Below are positions 54,378-63,295 of a stretch of DNA of 64,000 nt, piece by piece (the first letter of the stretch is position 1; each line of letters starts with the position of its first letter). This DNA is from Marinilabiliaceae bacterium JC017 (GTDB taxonomy: Bacteria; Bacteroidota; Bacteroidia; Bacteroidales; Marinilabiliaceae). The notes under the pieces were generated by a model, which was given only the letters and a program-made list of their open reading frames with translations, had not been told where the DNA came from and searched no databases. A program made the position numbers and the translations under genes. The stretch covers positions 3 through 64,002 of the forward strand of contig RHGE01000018.1 of the NCBI GenBank assembly GCA_004296775.1, read 5' to 3'.

Positions 54378-55283
54378 ATGCCCATTCCCGATTATCAATC
54401 CATCATGCTTCCCTTGCTAAAGGTGGTGGCCGATGGTAAAGAATATCGAATCAGAGAATTAGTAAAATTATTATCTGTTAAATTCAAACTGTCACCCGAA
54501 GAAAACCGCGAATTACTTCCAAGTGGTAACCAACCTCTCTTCGACAATCGCGTCAACTGGGCCAATACCTACCTGAAAAAAGCAGGCCTTTTACAATCTG
54601 AAAAACGAGGACATGTACAAATCACCCAATCCGGACTGGAGGTATTAAAGTCCAATCCGGAGACGATCAACGTAGTCTATCTTCGCCAGTTCGAATCCTT
54701 TAGAGACTTTGTAAACAACTCCAACAATGTAAGTATTCAGGAAACAAGCCAGCCGGAACAATCTGCACAAACACCCGAAGAAGAATTAGAAGGAGCCTGG
54801 AAAAGTCTCAACAAAACCCTCGCCTCCGACTTACTCCAAAAGATAAAAACAATGGATCCCGGTAAATTTGAGAAACTGGTCGTTGATTTATTACTCGCCA
54901 TGGGCTATGGTGGTTCCCGGCAGGAAGCCGGGAACATCGTTGGTAAATCAGGCGACGGCGGCATCGATGGCATCATCAACGAAGACCGTCTGGGGCTGGA
55001 TAAAATATACATACAAGCCAAACGCTGGGAAAACACCGTGCCCATTAAAGAAATAAGAGACTTTGCCGGTGCCCTATTGGCTCAAAAAGCCCGGAAAGGT
55101 ATCTTCATCTCCACATCTGACTACCCTAAATCAGCCCATGAGTATGTGCAAAACATCGACCGCACCATCGTACTCATCAATGGGTTTCGCCTGGCCGAAC
55201 TAATGATTGAATTCAAAATGGGAGTGTCGGTAAAAGAAACTTACCAGGTGAAGGAAATTGATTCGGATTATTTCGATAACTAA
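54378..55283 (+). CDS. mrr: Mrr-type restriction endonuclease (probable type IV)
   Basis: I start at ATG 54378 (MPIPDYQSIM), because residues before it look like upstream sequence. About 301 aa. The N-terminal Mrr_N winged helix (about 1-90, RVNWANTYLKKAGLL) is followed by an Mrr-cat PD-(D/E)xK domain: MDPGKFEKLVVDLLLAMGYGG, SGDGGIDGII with D197, and IQAK with Q213 and K215. Such enzymes cut methylated DNA. It stands at the head of the defence cargo; because a type I methylase follows, its target must differ from the HsdM mark or be avoided by regulation. Confidence 0.92.
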   Translation: MPIPDYQSIMLPLLKVVADGKEYRIRELVKLLSVKFKLSPEENRELLPSGNQPLFDNRVNWANTYLKKAGLLQSEKRGHVQITQSGLEVLKSNPETINVVYLRQFESFRDFVNNSNNVSIQETSQPEQSAQTPEEELEGAWKSLNKTLASDLLQKIKTMDPGKFEKLVVDLLLAMGYGGSRQEAGNIVGKSGDGGIDGIINEDRLGLDKIYIQAKRWENTVPIKEIRDFAGALLAQKARKGIFISTSDYPKSAHEYVQNIDRTIVLINGFRLAELMIEFKMGVSVKETYQVKEIDSDYFDN

Positions 55284-55321
55284 TTCATCATATAAACAAT
55301 AGACATTTAATTTTAGTGATC

Positions 55322-55789
55322 ATGGACATCAAAGCATTAGGAAAACAATTAAACAAACAATATTCTGAAGCAGAGGAAAATGAGATGGTGGCTCAAATTC
55401 ATTTGTTTGGTATAAAGTATGGCAAGCTAATAAAGGGAAAAGGGTATAACCTGAATGACATTATCCAAATTGCTGAGATAAAAGATTCCTATATCACAGA
55501 ATTAAGAAAAGGTATAAAGCTATCCGCTTATGTTCATTTTACAGAAGAACAGTCTGATGTAGAGGTGTTGGCAGAAATTCTAAAAGACAGATACAACAAT
55601 ACCGTGAACAACGATTCGGTAGCACAAATCCATTTGTTCGGTATAAAATATGGACCATTAATCCGTCGTGAAAATATTTCGGTAGCAAAGTTGATTGAAT
55701 TATCAGGTCTAAATGACTCTTATGTAACCGAACTGAATAAGGGCATAAGATTATCCAAGTATGTTTCAGAGTCCACAATTAAGATATAA
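55322..55789 (+). CDS. Internally duplicated HTH-like protein
   Basis: I start at ATG 55322; a GTG two codons earlier is possible. About 155 aa, made of two copies of a domain of about 70 aa. AQIHLFGIKYG..., LI and then DSYITELRKGIKLS in copy 1 return as AQIHLFGIKYG, LI and DSYVTELNKGIRLS in copy 2. Each ends in a short helix-turn-helix-like segment. Single-copy relatives, as I recall, occur beside restriction systems as 'HTH-like domain' proteins. It lies 33 bp before hsdR. A control-protein role is plausible but not shown. Confidence 0.7.
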   Translation: MDIKALGKQLNKQYSEAEENEMVAQIHLFGIKYGKLIKGKGYNLNDIIQIAEIKDSYITELRKGIKLSAYVHFTEEQSDVEVLAEILKDRYNNTVNNDSVAQIHLFGIKYGPLIRRENISVAKLIELSGLNDSYVTELNKGIRLSKYVSESTIKI

Positions 55790-55822
55790 TGTAAGCGTCT
55801 AATCTTTTGGTGAATCATTGTT

Positions 55823-58800
55823 ATGAACAGCAATTTCAATTTCCTCAATCCAACATTCCCCGACCTGGCCAAACTAGGTCACTTGGCAGAACGTAACTTA
55901 TACGATGATCCTCAAACTACCATGGGCAAGCTGAGGCTCATGTGTGAATTTATTGTGTCCGACATTTGTCAAATAGAATCTGTTAATATCAAATCAGATA
56001 GACAAGTGGATCGGCTCAATGAGTTAGATAAAGAAGGAATCATGCCATTGAGAGTGAAAGAACACTTCCATTCGATTCGCATTTCTGGAAATAAAGCTGT
56101 TCACAATAACCAGGGAAATGAAGCCGAGGCGTTATTGCGTTTAAAGCAAGCACGCAACATCTGTGTTTGGTATTATCAAACGTATGCAGATCAATTGGAT
56201 TTTATGCCTGGTGATTTCACAAAACCTCTTTCACAGAAATCATTACAGGATACAACCAAGCTGCTTGAATCAGAAATTGAAAAATTAAGGTTGGAGAATG
56301 AACAACTGCTGATTGATAAACAAAAAGCGATTCTGGCAGAATCTCAAGCTGAAAAAGCAAACCGCAGGGAACGGGCCATAAAATCATCTGATAAGCTAGA
56401 TATCTCCGAGGAAGAAGCCAGGCTAATTGTTGATGAGGCACTCAAGAAGAATGGTTGGGCAATAATCAGATACAATAAACAACTGGATCCATCTTCATTA
56501 ATCAACCACGCGGTTGAAGAATACCCAACCGAAACTGGTCCGGTAGACTATGCATTTTTCGTTGAAGGAAAACTGCTAGGTATGTTGGAAGCCAAAAGAC
56601 CAGCCGTGAATCCTCGTAATGTATTAGATCAACAAACCAAAAGATACGCTAAATCGGCCATGAATGGTGTTGGTAATTGGAAGGGCTATAAAGTACCTTT
56701 TCTGTATGCTTCCAACAGTGAACAAATTTTTCATCTGGACGTCCGAAACAGCACGAATACCGACAGGGAGATTTTTGGTTATCATTCTCCGGCAGCGCTT
56801 AAGGAAAAATTTGAACGCGATGAAGCCTCTGCTGAAGAATGGTTGGTCAAGAAAAAAATTCAACACCCGTGGATCAGGGATTACCAGGAAAGAGCCATTA
56901 AAGCCATTGAAGACAATATCATTAGAGGTAAGTACAAAATGATGCTGGCCATGGCCACTGGTACCGGAAAAACCTTTACGGCAGCAAACATCATCTATCG
57001 ACTATTAAAATCGAAGAAGGCCAAGCGTATACTCTTTCTGGTTGATCGTAAATCATTAGCCTCTCAAACAGTGAGAAGTTTCTCCTCATTTGATACCCCT
57101 CGTGGAAATAAGCTACACAAAGAATATGAAATCTACAGTCAAAAATTCCAAAAGAAAGAATTTGAAGAAGATGGTTTTGATAATGAGATATTACCCAATG
57201 AATACCTGACCGATCCCGACGAATCAATAACTTTCGTTTATGTGGCTACCATTCAGCGAATGTCCATCAACCTGTTCGGTAAAGCCGGTAAATTCTCAAA
57301 CAGCAATGATTTTGATAAGGAAGAGGATGAAAATGCCATCAATATTCCCATTCATGCGTTTGATGTTATTATTGCCGATGAGTGCCACAGAGGTTATACC
57401 TCAAAAGAAACCAACCTTTGGCGAAGTGTCCTGAACCATTTTGATGCCATAAAAATTGGTTTAACAGCCACTCCAGCTGCGCATACCGTAGCATTCTTTG
57501 GTATGCCGGTGTATGAATACCCCTTTGAGCAAGCTGTTCTTGACGGATACCTATGTGATTACGATCCCATTCCAATACATTCAAATGTAAAAATAAATGG
57601 TGCTTTTCTAAAAGAAGGCGAGCTGGTGGGGCAAATTGATACCAAATCTGGCAAAGAGCAAATGCATAACCTCGAAGCTGAACGAGAATATAATTCCAGT
57701 GATATTGAAGTAAAAATAACAGTCCCCGACACAAACCGTAAGATATTACTAGAGCTTAAAAAACACTGTGAAGAATTTGAAAAAGAGCACAGCCGCTTTC
57801 CTAAAACACTCATCTTTGCTGTAAATGACATCAATCACCGGTCACATGCCGATGAATTGGTGAACATGGCCAAAGAGATATTTGGCAGAGGAAACGATTT
57901 TGTGAAGAAGATAACAGGCAATAAGAATGTGGACAGACCACTGCAAAGGATAAAAGAATTTAGAAACAGACAAGAACCCAAAATGGTGGTGACCGTCGAC
58001 ATGTTAAGTACAGGAGTTGACATTCCACCTTTAGAATTTATTGTATTTTTGCGCCCGGTTAAATCACGTATTCTTTGGGAGCAAATGCTGGGACGAGGCA
58101 CAAGGAAAGCGGATGATTTCAATATTGATAAAGATCGGTTTTATGTGTTCGATTGTTTTGGTGGTGATTTATTCCGTTACTTTAAGAATGCCAGTAAGAT
58201 GTCGGAGAAGATAAAACCCGATACCGTTCCACTTAAAGAAGTGATCGAACGAATATTCAGAAATGAGGAAAGAGAGTATAACCAAAAAAGACTGATAAAA
58301 CGCTTGCGCCGTATTGAAAAAAGCATGAGTGGTGAAGCCTACGAGCAATTTGAACCATTTATAACCAACGGAAATATTGGGAAATTTGCAGACGAATTAC
58401 CAAATAAAATCAAAAACGATTTTATCACCACCATGAAATTGTTGAGAAACGAGCAATTTCAATACCTGCTTCAAAACTACAAAAGACCTAAGAAATCCTT
58501 TGTAAAAGCATATGAAGTGCAAGATGAGGTGCATTCCGAACGTCTTTTTAAGGTAAACGACCTGGCGGATCTTTTAAAACCGGAAGATTACCTGTCACAG
58601 TTCCGAACCTATATAGAAACCAATCAACAGGAAGTGGAAGCCTTGAAAATCATTTTGGAACGTCCTGGCGCTTGGAACACCAGTGCACTGAAAGAATTGC
58701 GATCAAACCTGGCTACCAATGGGTATCCGGTAACGCAATTACGTGATGCACACAAATTGATCTATGATAAAGAGTTGGTCGACGTTATTTCCATGGTAAA

Positions 58801-59077
58801 ACATGCTGTAAGTGAGGAAGAGCCTCTTCTTTCCATTGAAGAAAGGGTAATCAGGGGTGTGAACCGGATCTTTATTGATATGGAGCTAACGGAAGAACAA
58901 GAAAAATGGGTCGAATACATTAAACAACACCTCATTGAAAACCTGACTATTGAAGAGGATGATTTCAGAGACATGCCCGTTTTTACATCACATGGTGGAT
59001 GGCGTAAATTCAAAAAGCTCTTTGGTCAGGACTGTAAAACGATAGTAAAAGAATTAAACAGAGCAATAGCTATTTAA
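55823..59077 (+). CDS. hsdR: Type I restriction enzyme, R subunit with DUF4145 N-terminus
   Basis: 1084 aa. A DUF4145-like domain (about 15-125) and a coiled coil (about 140-185) precede the HsdR nuclease domain: D242 (PVDYAFF), E256 and K258 (LEAKRP). Two helicase domains follow with GTGKT at 380-384, DECH at 519-522 and GLTATP near 550, then a C-terminal EcoEI_R_C-like region. It translocates and cuts DNA lacking the HsdM mark. It is the first gene of the five-gene defence unit, before hsdM in order. Confidence 0.95.
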   Translation: MNSNFNFLNPTFPDLAKLGHLAERNLYDDPQTTMGKLRLMCEFIVSDICQIESVNIKSDRQVDRLNELDKEGIMPLRVKEHFHSIRISGNKAVHNNQGNEAEALLRLKQARNICVWYYQTYADQLDFMPGDFTKPLSQKSLQDTTKLLESEIEKLRLENEQLLIDKQKAILAESQAEKANRRERAIKSSDKLDISEEEARLIVDEALKKNGWAIIRYNKQLDPSSLINHAVEEYPTETGPVDYAFFVEGKLLGMLEAKRPAVNPRNVLDQQTKRYAKSAMNGVGNWKGYKVPFLYASNSEQIFHLDVRNSTNTDREIFGYHSPAALKEKFERDEASAEEWLVKKKIQHPWIRDYQERAIKAIEDNIIRGKYKMMLAMATGTGKTFTAANIIYRLLKSKKAKRILFLVDRKSLASQTVRSFSSFDTPRGNKLHKEYEIYSQKFQKKEFEEDGFDNEILPNEYLTDPDESITFVYVATIQRMSINLFGKAGKFSNSNDFDKEEDENAINIPIHAFDVIIADECHRGYTSKETNLWRSVLNHFDAIKIGLTATPAAHTVAFFGMPVYEYPFEQAVLDGYLCDYDPIPIHSNVKINGAFLKEGELVGQIDTKSGKEQMHNLEAEREYNSSDIEVKITVPDTNRKILLELKKHCEEFEKEHSRFPKTLIFAVNDINHRSHADELVNMAKEIFGRGNDFVKKITGNKNVDRPLQRIKEFRNRQEPKMVVTVDMLSTGVDIPPLEFIVFLRPVKSRILWEQMLGRGTRKADDFNIDKDRFYVFDCFGGDLFRYFKNASKMSEKIKPDTVPLKEVIERIFRNEEREYNQKRLIKRLRRIEKSMSGEAYEQFEPFITNGNIGKFADELPNKIKNDFITTMKLLRNEQFQYLLQNYKRPKKSFVKAYEVQDEVHSERLFKVNDLADLLKPEDYLSQFRTYIETNQQEVEALKIILERPGAWNTSALKELRSNLATNGYPVTQLRDAHKLIYDKELVDVISMVKHAVSEEEPLLSIEERVIRGVNRIFIDMELTEEQEKWVEYIKQHLIENLTIEEDDFRDMPVFTSHGGWRKFKKLFGQDCKTIVKELNRAIAI

Positions 59078-59086
59078 GAGCAATAC

Positions 59087-60520
59087 ATGAACAATCTGGC
59101 GAATAAATTGTGGGGATTTTGCAACACACTACGGCACGATGGTGTGGACTATGGTGATTACATTGAACAGCTTACATACTTGCTGTTCTTTAAAATGGCA
59201 GAAGAAAAAGAAATTGATTTGCCGGCCATCGATAATTACAAGACAGAAGAGGGGACAGAACTTGCCAATCAACCCACCAATTGGGGGGAGCTGAAAAAGC
59301 AAAGTGGTACAGAGCTAACGCATCTCTATGGTGAAATGCTTCGCCATTTACGAAGGCAGGATGGGATTATCGGGGACATGTATTTCCAGGCCATGCCCAG
59401 GTTAAATAACCCGGTGAACCTGAAAAAGCTGATTAACCTGATTGATGAAGACGATTGGACGGAGATGGAGGTGGACGTAAAAGGTGAGGCCTTTGAGGGG
59501 CTTTTGGAGAAATCAGCATCTGAAGGTAAAAAAGGAGCTGGCCAATACTTTACCCCGCGTCCATTGATTGATTGTATGGTGCGATTAACTAAACCGGATC
59601 CACGGAGTAAAAAAGACTTTAAAATATACGACCCTTCTTGTGGTACTGGAGGTTTCCTGGTACGTGCCTATGAATGGCTTTTGAAAGAATGTGGTGGTGC
59701 TTTCGAGCGGGATGATGTAAAACGCATTCAAAAAGAGACTTTTTATGGTCAGGAGTTGGTGCCACGCCCACGCCGGTTGGCATTGATGAACTTGTACCTT
59801 CATGGAGTAGAACCCCAGATTTACCTGGGCGACACCATATATGAAGCACCTAAACCCGAACGCTTCGATGTGATATTGGCCAATCCGCCATTTGGAACCA
59901 AAGGAGCCAGTGATATACCGCAACGAGAAGACTTTACGGTTGAAACAACCAACAAACAGCTCAATTTCCTGCAACACATCATAACCGTATTGAAGCCAGG
60001 AGGTAGAGCGGCGGTGGTATTGCCCGACAATTGTCTGTTTGAAGATAAAGCAGGGGATGTCTTCAAAATTCTAATGGAGGATTGCAACTTGCACACCATC
60101 TTGCGCTTACCCAATGGTACCTTTGTACCTTATGCCAATGCCAAAGCAAACGTGATCTTCTTTGAAAAAGGTAAACGAACCGAAAATGTGTGGATATACG
60201 ACAATCGAACCAACATAGAAAACCTCACCAAGAAGGACCGGCCTTTAGGGCAGCAACACTTTTGGGATTTTGAAGAAGAATTTGGTAAAAACATCTTTGG
60301 CGATGCGCCTCGAAAAGAATCCGAACGTTTCCGTTCCTTCCATATTTCTGAAATAGAAAAAAGAGGTTATAAATTAGATATCACCTGGATGAAAGAAGAG
60401 AATGGAGAAAATGGAAACGGTTATAAAGATCCAAGTAAGCTAGTAAAAGATATTAAGACTGAGCTTGAGGAAGTAATAACCGATTTGGAGAACCTTTTTA
60501 ATTTGTTGAAGAATGAATAA
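59087..60520 (+). CDS. hsdM: Type I DNA methyltransferase, M subunit
   Basis: 477 aa. HsdM_N (about 5-130, LWGFCNTLRHDGVDYGDYIEQLTYLLFFKM) precedes the N6-adenine methylase domain with motif I YDPSCGTGGFL (182-191) and motif IV ILANPPFG (NPPF at 266-269). It modifies adenine in the site chosen by HsdS and protects the host. It starts 9 bp after hsdR and overlaps hsdS by 8 bp, a coupled arrangement. Confidence 0.97.
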   Translation: MNNLANKLWGFCNTLRHDGVDYGDYIEQLTYLLFFKMAEEKEIDLPAIDNYKTEEGTELANQPTNWGELKKQSGTELTHLYGEMLRHLRRQDGIIGDMYFQAMPRLNNPVNLKKLINLIDEDDWTEMEVDVKGEAFEGLLEKSASEGKKGAGQYFTPRPLIDCMVRLTKPDPRSKKDFKIYDPSCGTGGFLVRAYEWLLKECGGAFERDDVKRIQKETFYGQELVPRPRRLALMNLYLHGVEPQIYLGDTIYEAPKPERFDVILANPPFGTKGASDIPQREDFTVETTNKQLNFLQHIITVLKPGGRAAVVLPDNCLFEDKAGDVFKILMEDCNLHTILRLPNGTFVPYANAKANVIFFEKGKRTENVWIYDNRTNIENLTKKDRPLGQQHFWDFEEEFGKNIFGDAPRKESERFRSFHISEIEKRGYKLDITWMKEENGENGNGYKDPSKLVKDIKTELEEVITDLENLFNLLKNE

Positions 60521-61805
60521 AGTTTTTCCTGAAAATTGGTTGACTGTAAAACTTGGAGATATTACGACTAAACCTCAATATGGCTGGACAACAAAATCAG
60601 CTACAAATGGTCAGATTAAATATGTACGAACAACAGACCTTAGTAAAGGGGATATTGAGTGGGATAAAGTTCCATTTTGTATTGATGCTCCTGGTGAAAT
60701 AGAAAAATACAAACTATATGAGAATGATATATTAATTTCTCGAGCAGGTTCTGTAGGTCTAAGCTATCGTGTGACCAATGTAATAGAGAATGCTGTTTTT
60801 GCATCATATTTAATTAGGTTTAGAAGTATTCTTAATGAACCGCGGTATATTGAATATTTCTTAAATTCACCTCTTTATTGGAGGTTTGTTAATAGCAATT
60901 CAGCTGGGATTGCTGTTCAAAATATAAACGCCACTAAGCTATCACAAATTCCAATCCCTCTCCCTCCCCTCAACGAACAAAAACGAATAGCCGATAAATT
61001 AGATCAAGCCTTTGAATACATTGACTCCGTTAAAGCTCGCATGGATAAAATACCAGAACTGCTAAAGGAGTTACGTGAAAAAAACATTCAACTAGCTGTT
61101 AATGATTCAGGTATTTCCAAGTGGATAACTTTAGGAGACATAGACATAAAAATACAAACTGGACCATTTGGTAGTGCTTTGCACAAGCATGATTATATAG
61201 AAAATGGCATTGGTATCGTTAATCCTATACATATTAAAGGAGGTAAAATCTATCCTTCCAAAGATGTTTCAATTTCTAAAGAAAAGTACGATGAGTTGTC
61301 AAAGTACAGTTTGCAAATTGGAGATGTTATATTAGGCCGGAGAGGTGAAATGGGAAGAGCTGCTAATGTTGAAAGTGAAGGTATGATATGTGGAACAGGT
61401 TGTCTTGTTCTAAGGAGAAATAATAGCTTTGACTCAAAATATTTAACATACGTTCTTCGTAGTTCACAAAGTGTTGATCACTTAACTAATAATTCTGTAG
61501 GCTCAACAATGGTGAACTTAAATCAGAAGATACTTAAGTCCCTAAAAGTTCCACAACTTGATATTAAAACTCAGCAAAGAATTGTTCAAAAAATTGAGTC
61601 ATTCATTACTTATATAGATTCAGTCGAAAAGAAACTTAAAAGCTTAAAAGAAAAGCTGGATGATTTACCACAGCAGCTTCTAACCAAAGCCTTCAGAGGT
61701 GATTTAGTCCCTCAAGATCCCAATGATGAACCAGCTGAAGTGTTATTGGAAGAAATAAAGGCTGAAATTGAAAACCTCAAACCCACCAAACGTAAGCCAA
61801 AATGA
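60513..61805 (+). CDS. hsdS: Type I specificity subunit
   Basis: 430 aa with two target-recognition domains. TRD1 is about 1-145 (NWLTVKLGDITTKPQYGW) and TRD2 about 205-360 (WITLGDIDIKIQTGPFGSALH). Each is followed by a conserved helical spacer with LPPLNEQKRIADKLDQAF and VPQLDIKTQQRIVQKIESF. The TRDs set the two halves of the DNA site. It overlaps hsdM by 8 bp and the next ATPase by 4 bp (ATGA). The TRD coding part is AT-richer than hsdM, as usual for swapped TRDs. Confidence 0.96.
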   Translation: MNKVFPENWLTVKLGDITTKPQYGWTTKSATNGQIKYVRTTDLSKGDIEWDKVPFCIDAPGEIEKYKLYENDILISRAGSVGLSYRVTNVIENAVFASYLIRFRSILNEPRYIEYFLNSPLYWRFVNSNSAGIAVQNINATKLSQIPIPLPPLNEQKRIADKLDQAFEYIDSVKARMDKIPELLKELREKNIQLAVNDSGISKWITLGDIDIKIQTGPFGSALHKHDYIENGIGIVNPIHIKGGKIYPSKDVSISKEKYDELSKYSLQIGDVILGRRGEMGRAANVESEGMICGTGCLVLRRNNSFDSKYLTYVLRSSQSVDHLTNNSVGSTMVNLNQKILKSLKVPQLDIKTQQRIVQKIESFITYIDSVEKKLKSLKEKLDDLPQQLLTKAFRGDLVPQDPNDEPAEVLLEEIKAEIENLKPTKRKPK

Positions 61806-63295
61806 AAATCAAATCCCTTTACATCAAGAAGTACAAAATACTGAAAGAATTTGACATCAATTTTGATGAAGGCATCAATACTCACGTCATCATTGGTAAA
61901 AATGGCTCTGGTAAAACAACTTTATTCGAGGCGATCATACATATTTTTCTTGGTCCAACTATAGCTAGTTATAAAAAGGTATTATCTAACTATTATTTAG
62001 AGAACAAGTTGGAGTTTACAATTGAATATGAATGTAATAAAGCGAATGTCAGATTTAGTAATATTGACGGCTTATCGTTTGTTGTTGAGGGGAATGATAT
62101 ACTAACAAATGAAAACTTGTTTTCATTCCGTGAGTTTGTTGATGATGCTTCACTTGAGCCCAAAGGAATAGCAAAATATCTGCCAGACCATATTGTCACC
62201 TATTACTCCGGGGAAAGTAAAAGGGTTACTTCACTCTTTAAGGATGAACTGTCAAAGGCATCTAAGTATTTACAACAAGGGAAAAACATTCCCTTGCGTC
62301 AATTTATTAACATCAATACGAATGATATTCAAAATGTCTTATTATCTCTTCTTCCATTTAACAACAGTAATGAAATATTACAATTAGATCAGATTCACAC
62401 CTTTGATGTTCATTTTAAAAAGCCTATATGGTTTACAGGGGCAAGAAAAAGGTTTAATAAACTTGAAAAAGAAAATTCCGAAGAGGCCATTAAACAATAT
62501 AATCAAAGCTTCTATTATGCAGAAGGTGATATTGGTCGATTTTTGGAAACATTAAGGGAAGTTGCATATACTGGTGATTTTGATCACGAGACAGATAATG
62601 ATGAATTGCAAATATCATCTTTATATGTAAAAAATGAAGATTACCGTATGTTAACTAGCAATTTATCATTTAAGAAGAATTCAACTCCTTTGGATCTTTT
62701 TAAATTTTTTGACCATACCGGTCATTCGGATTTAATTGATAAAATAGTATTAAATATCAAAGAGGAAAATGAAAGCAAGCTGATTGAATTTGAAAACCTT
62801 AGTGAAGGTGAGCATCAGATCAGATTAATCACCGGACTCAAAGAACTGTTCAAAAATACAGAAACTCTCTTCCTTTTCGATGAACCAGATACCTACCTAC
62901 ACCCGGAATGGCAGATTAAGTTGATGGAAGAATTAGCTAAGCCAACCGAAACTAACATCATTGCCACAACTCACTCAACGGTAGCATTAACTGCTATTCA
63001 CAGCAATTACATTAGCAGAATGGTGGATGGTGATATTAAAACAATTGATCACTATAAAACTTTTGCGGCTGACATCGAAGTGGTATTAAACAACATCCAA
63101 AATGTAGTTAATCCAATTCTGAAATTCCTGGAGCCGAATATTAATGAAATAAGAACAAGTATAAGTAATAAGGATTTCGAAAAAGCTTATTTGCTCATTG
63201 ATAAATTAGAAGAAGAGAATAATATTGATCCAATCTCTTCCCTGATTTCTGATCTTAAAATGGAAGTTAAAAAGAAAAAAATATTTGGCCGATGA
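61802..63295 (+). CDS. Septu PtuA-like ABC/SMC-type ATPase
   Basis: 497 aa. A Walker A motif (GKNGSGKTT, 32-40) follows a short N-terminal strand pair (IKSLYIKKYKILKEFDINF). The LSEGE signature starts at residue 333, Walker B FLFDEPD holds D360 and E361, and the switch His is H391 (TTHSTVAL). No TOPRIM domain is seen, so it is not an OLD nuclease, and no long coiled coil is seen. Together with the downstream HNH gene this is the PtuA-PtuB pattern of Septu anti-phage systems. Both junctions are 4-bp ATGA overlaps, so hsdS, ptuA-like and ptuB-like genes are translationally chained. Confidence 0.85.
   Translation: MKIKSLYIKKYKILKEFDINFDEGINTHVIIGKNGSGKTTLFEAIIHIFLGPTIASYKKVLSNYYLENKLEFTIEYECNKANVRFSNIDGLSFVVEGNDILTNENLFSFREFVDDASLEPKGIAKYLPDHIVTYYSGESKRVTSLFKDELSKASKYLQQGKNIPLRQFININTNDIQNVLLSLLPFNNSNEILQLDQIHTFDVHFKKPIWFTGARKRFNKLEKENSEEAIKQYNQSFYYAEGDIGRFLETLREVAYTGDFDHETDNDELQISSLYVKNEDYRMLTSNLSFKKNSTPLDLFKFFDHTGHSDLIDKIVLNIKEENESKLIEFENLSEGEHQIRLITGLKELFKNTETLFLFDEPDTYLHPEWQIKLMEELAKPTETNIIATTHSTVALTAIHSNYISRMVDGDIKTIDHYKTFAADIEVVLNNIQNVVNPILKFLEPNINEIRTSISNKDFEKAYLLIDKLEEENNIDPISSLISDLKMEVKKKKIFGR

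Noticed and set aside
61802-63295. OLD-family or RecF-type identity of the ATPase
   Set aside because: No TOPRIM motif follows the ATPase domain, and the HNH partner fits Septu better.
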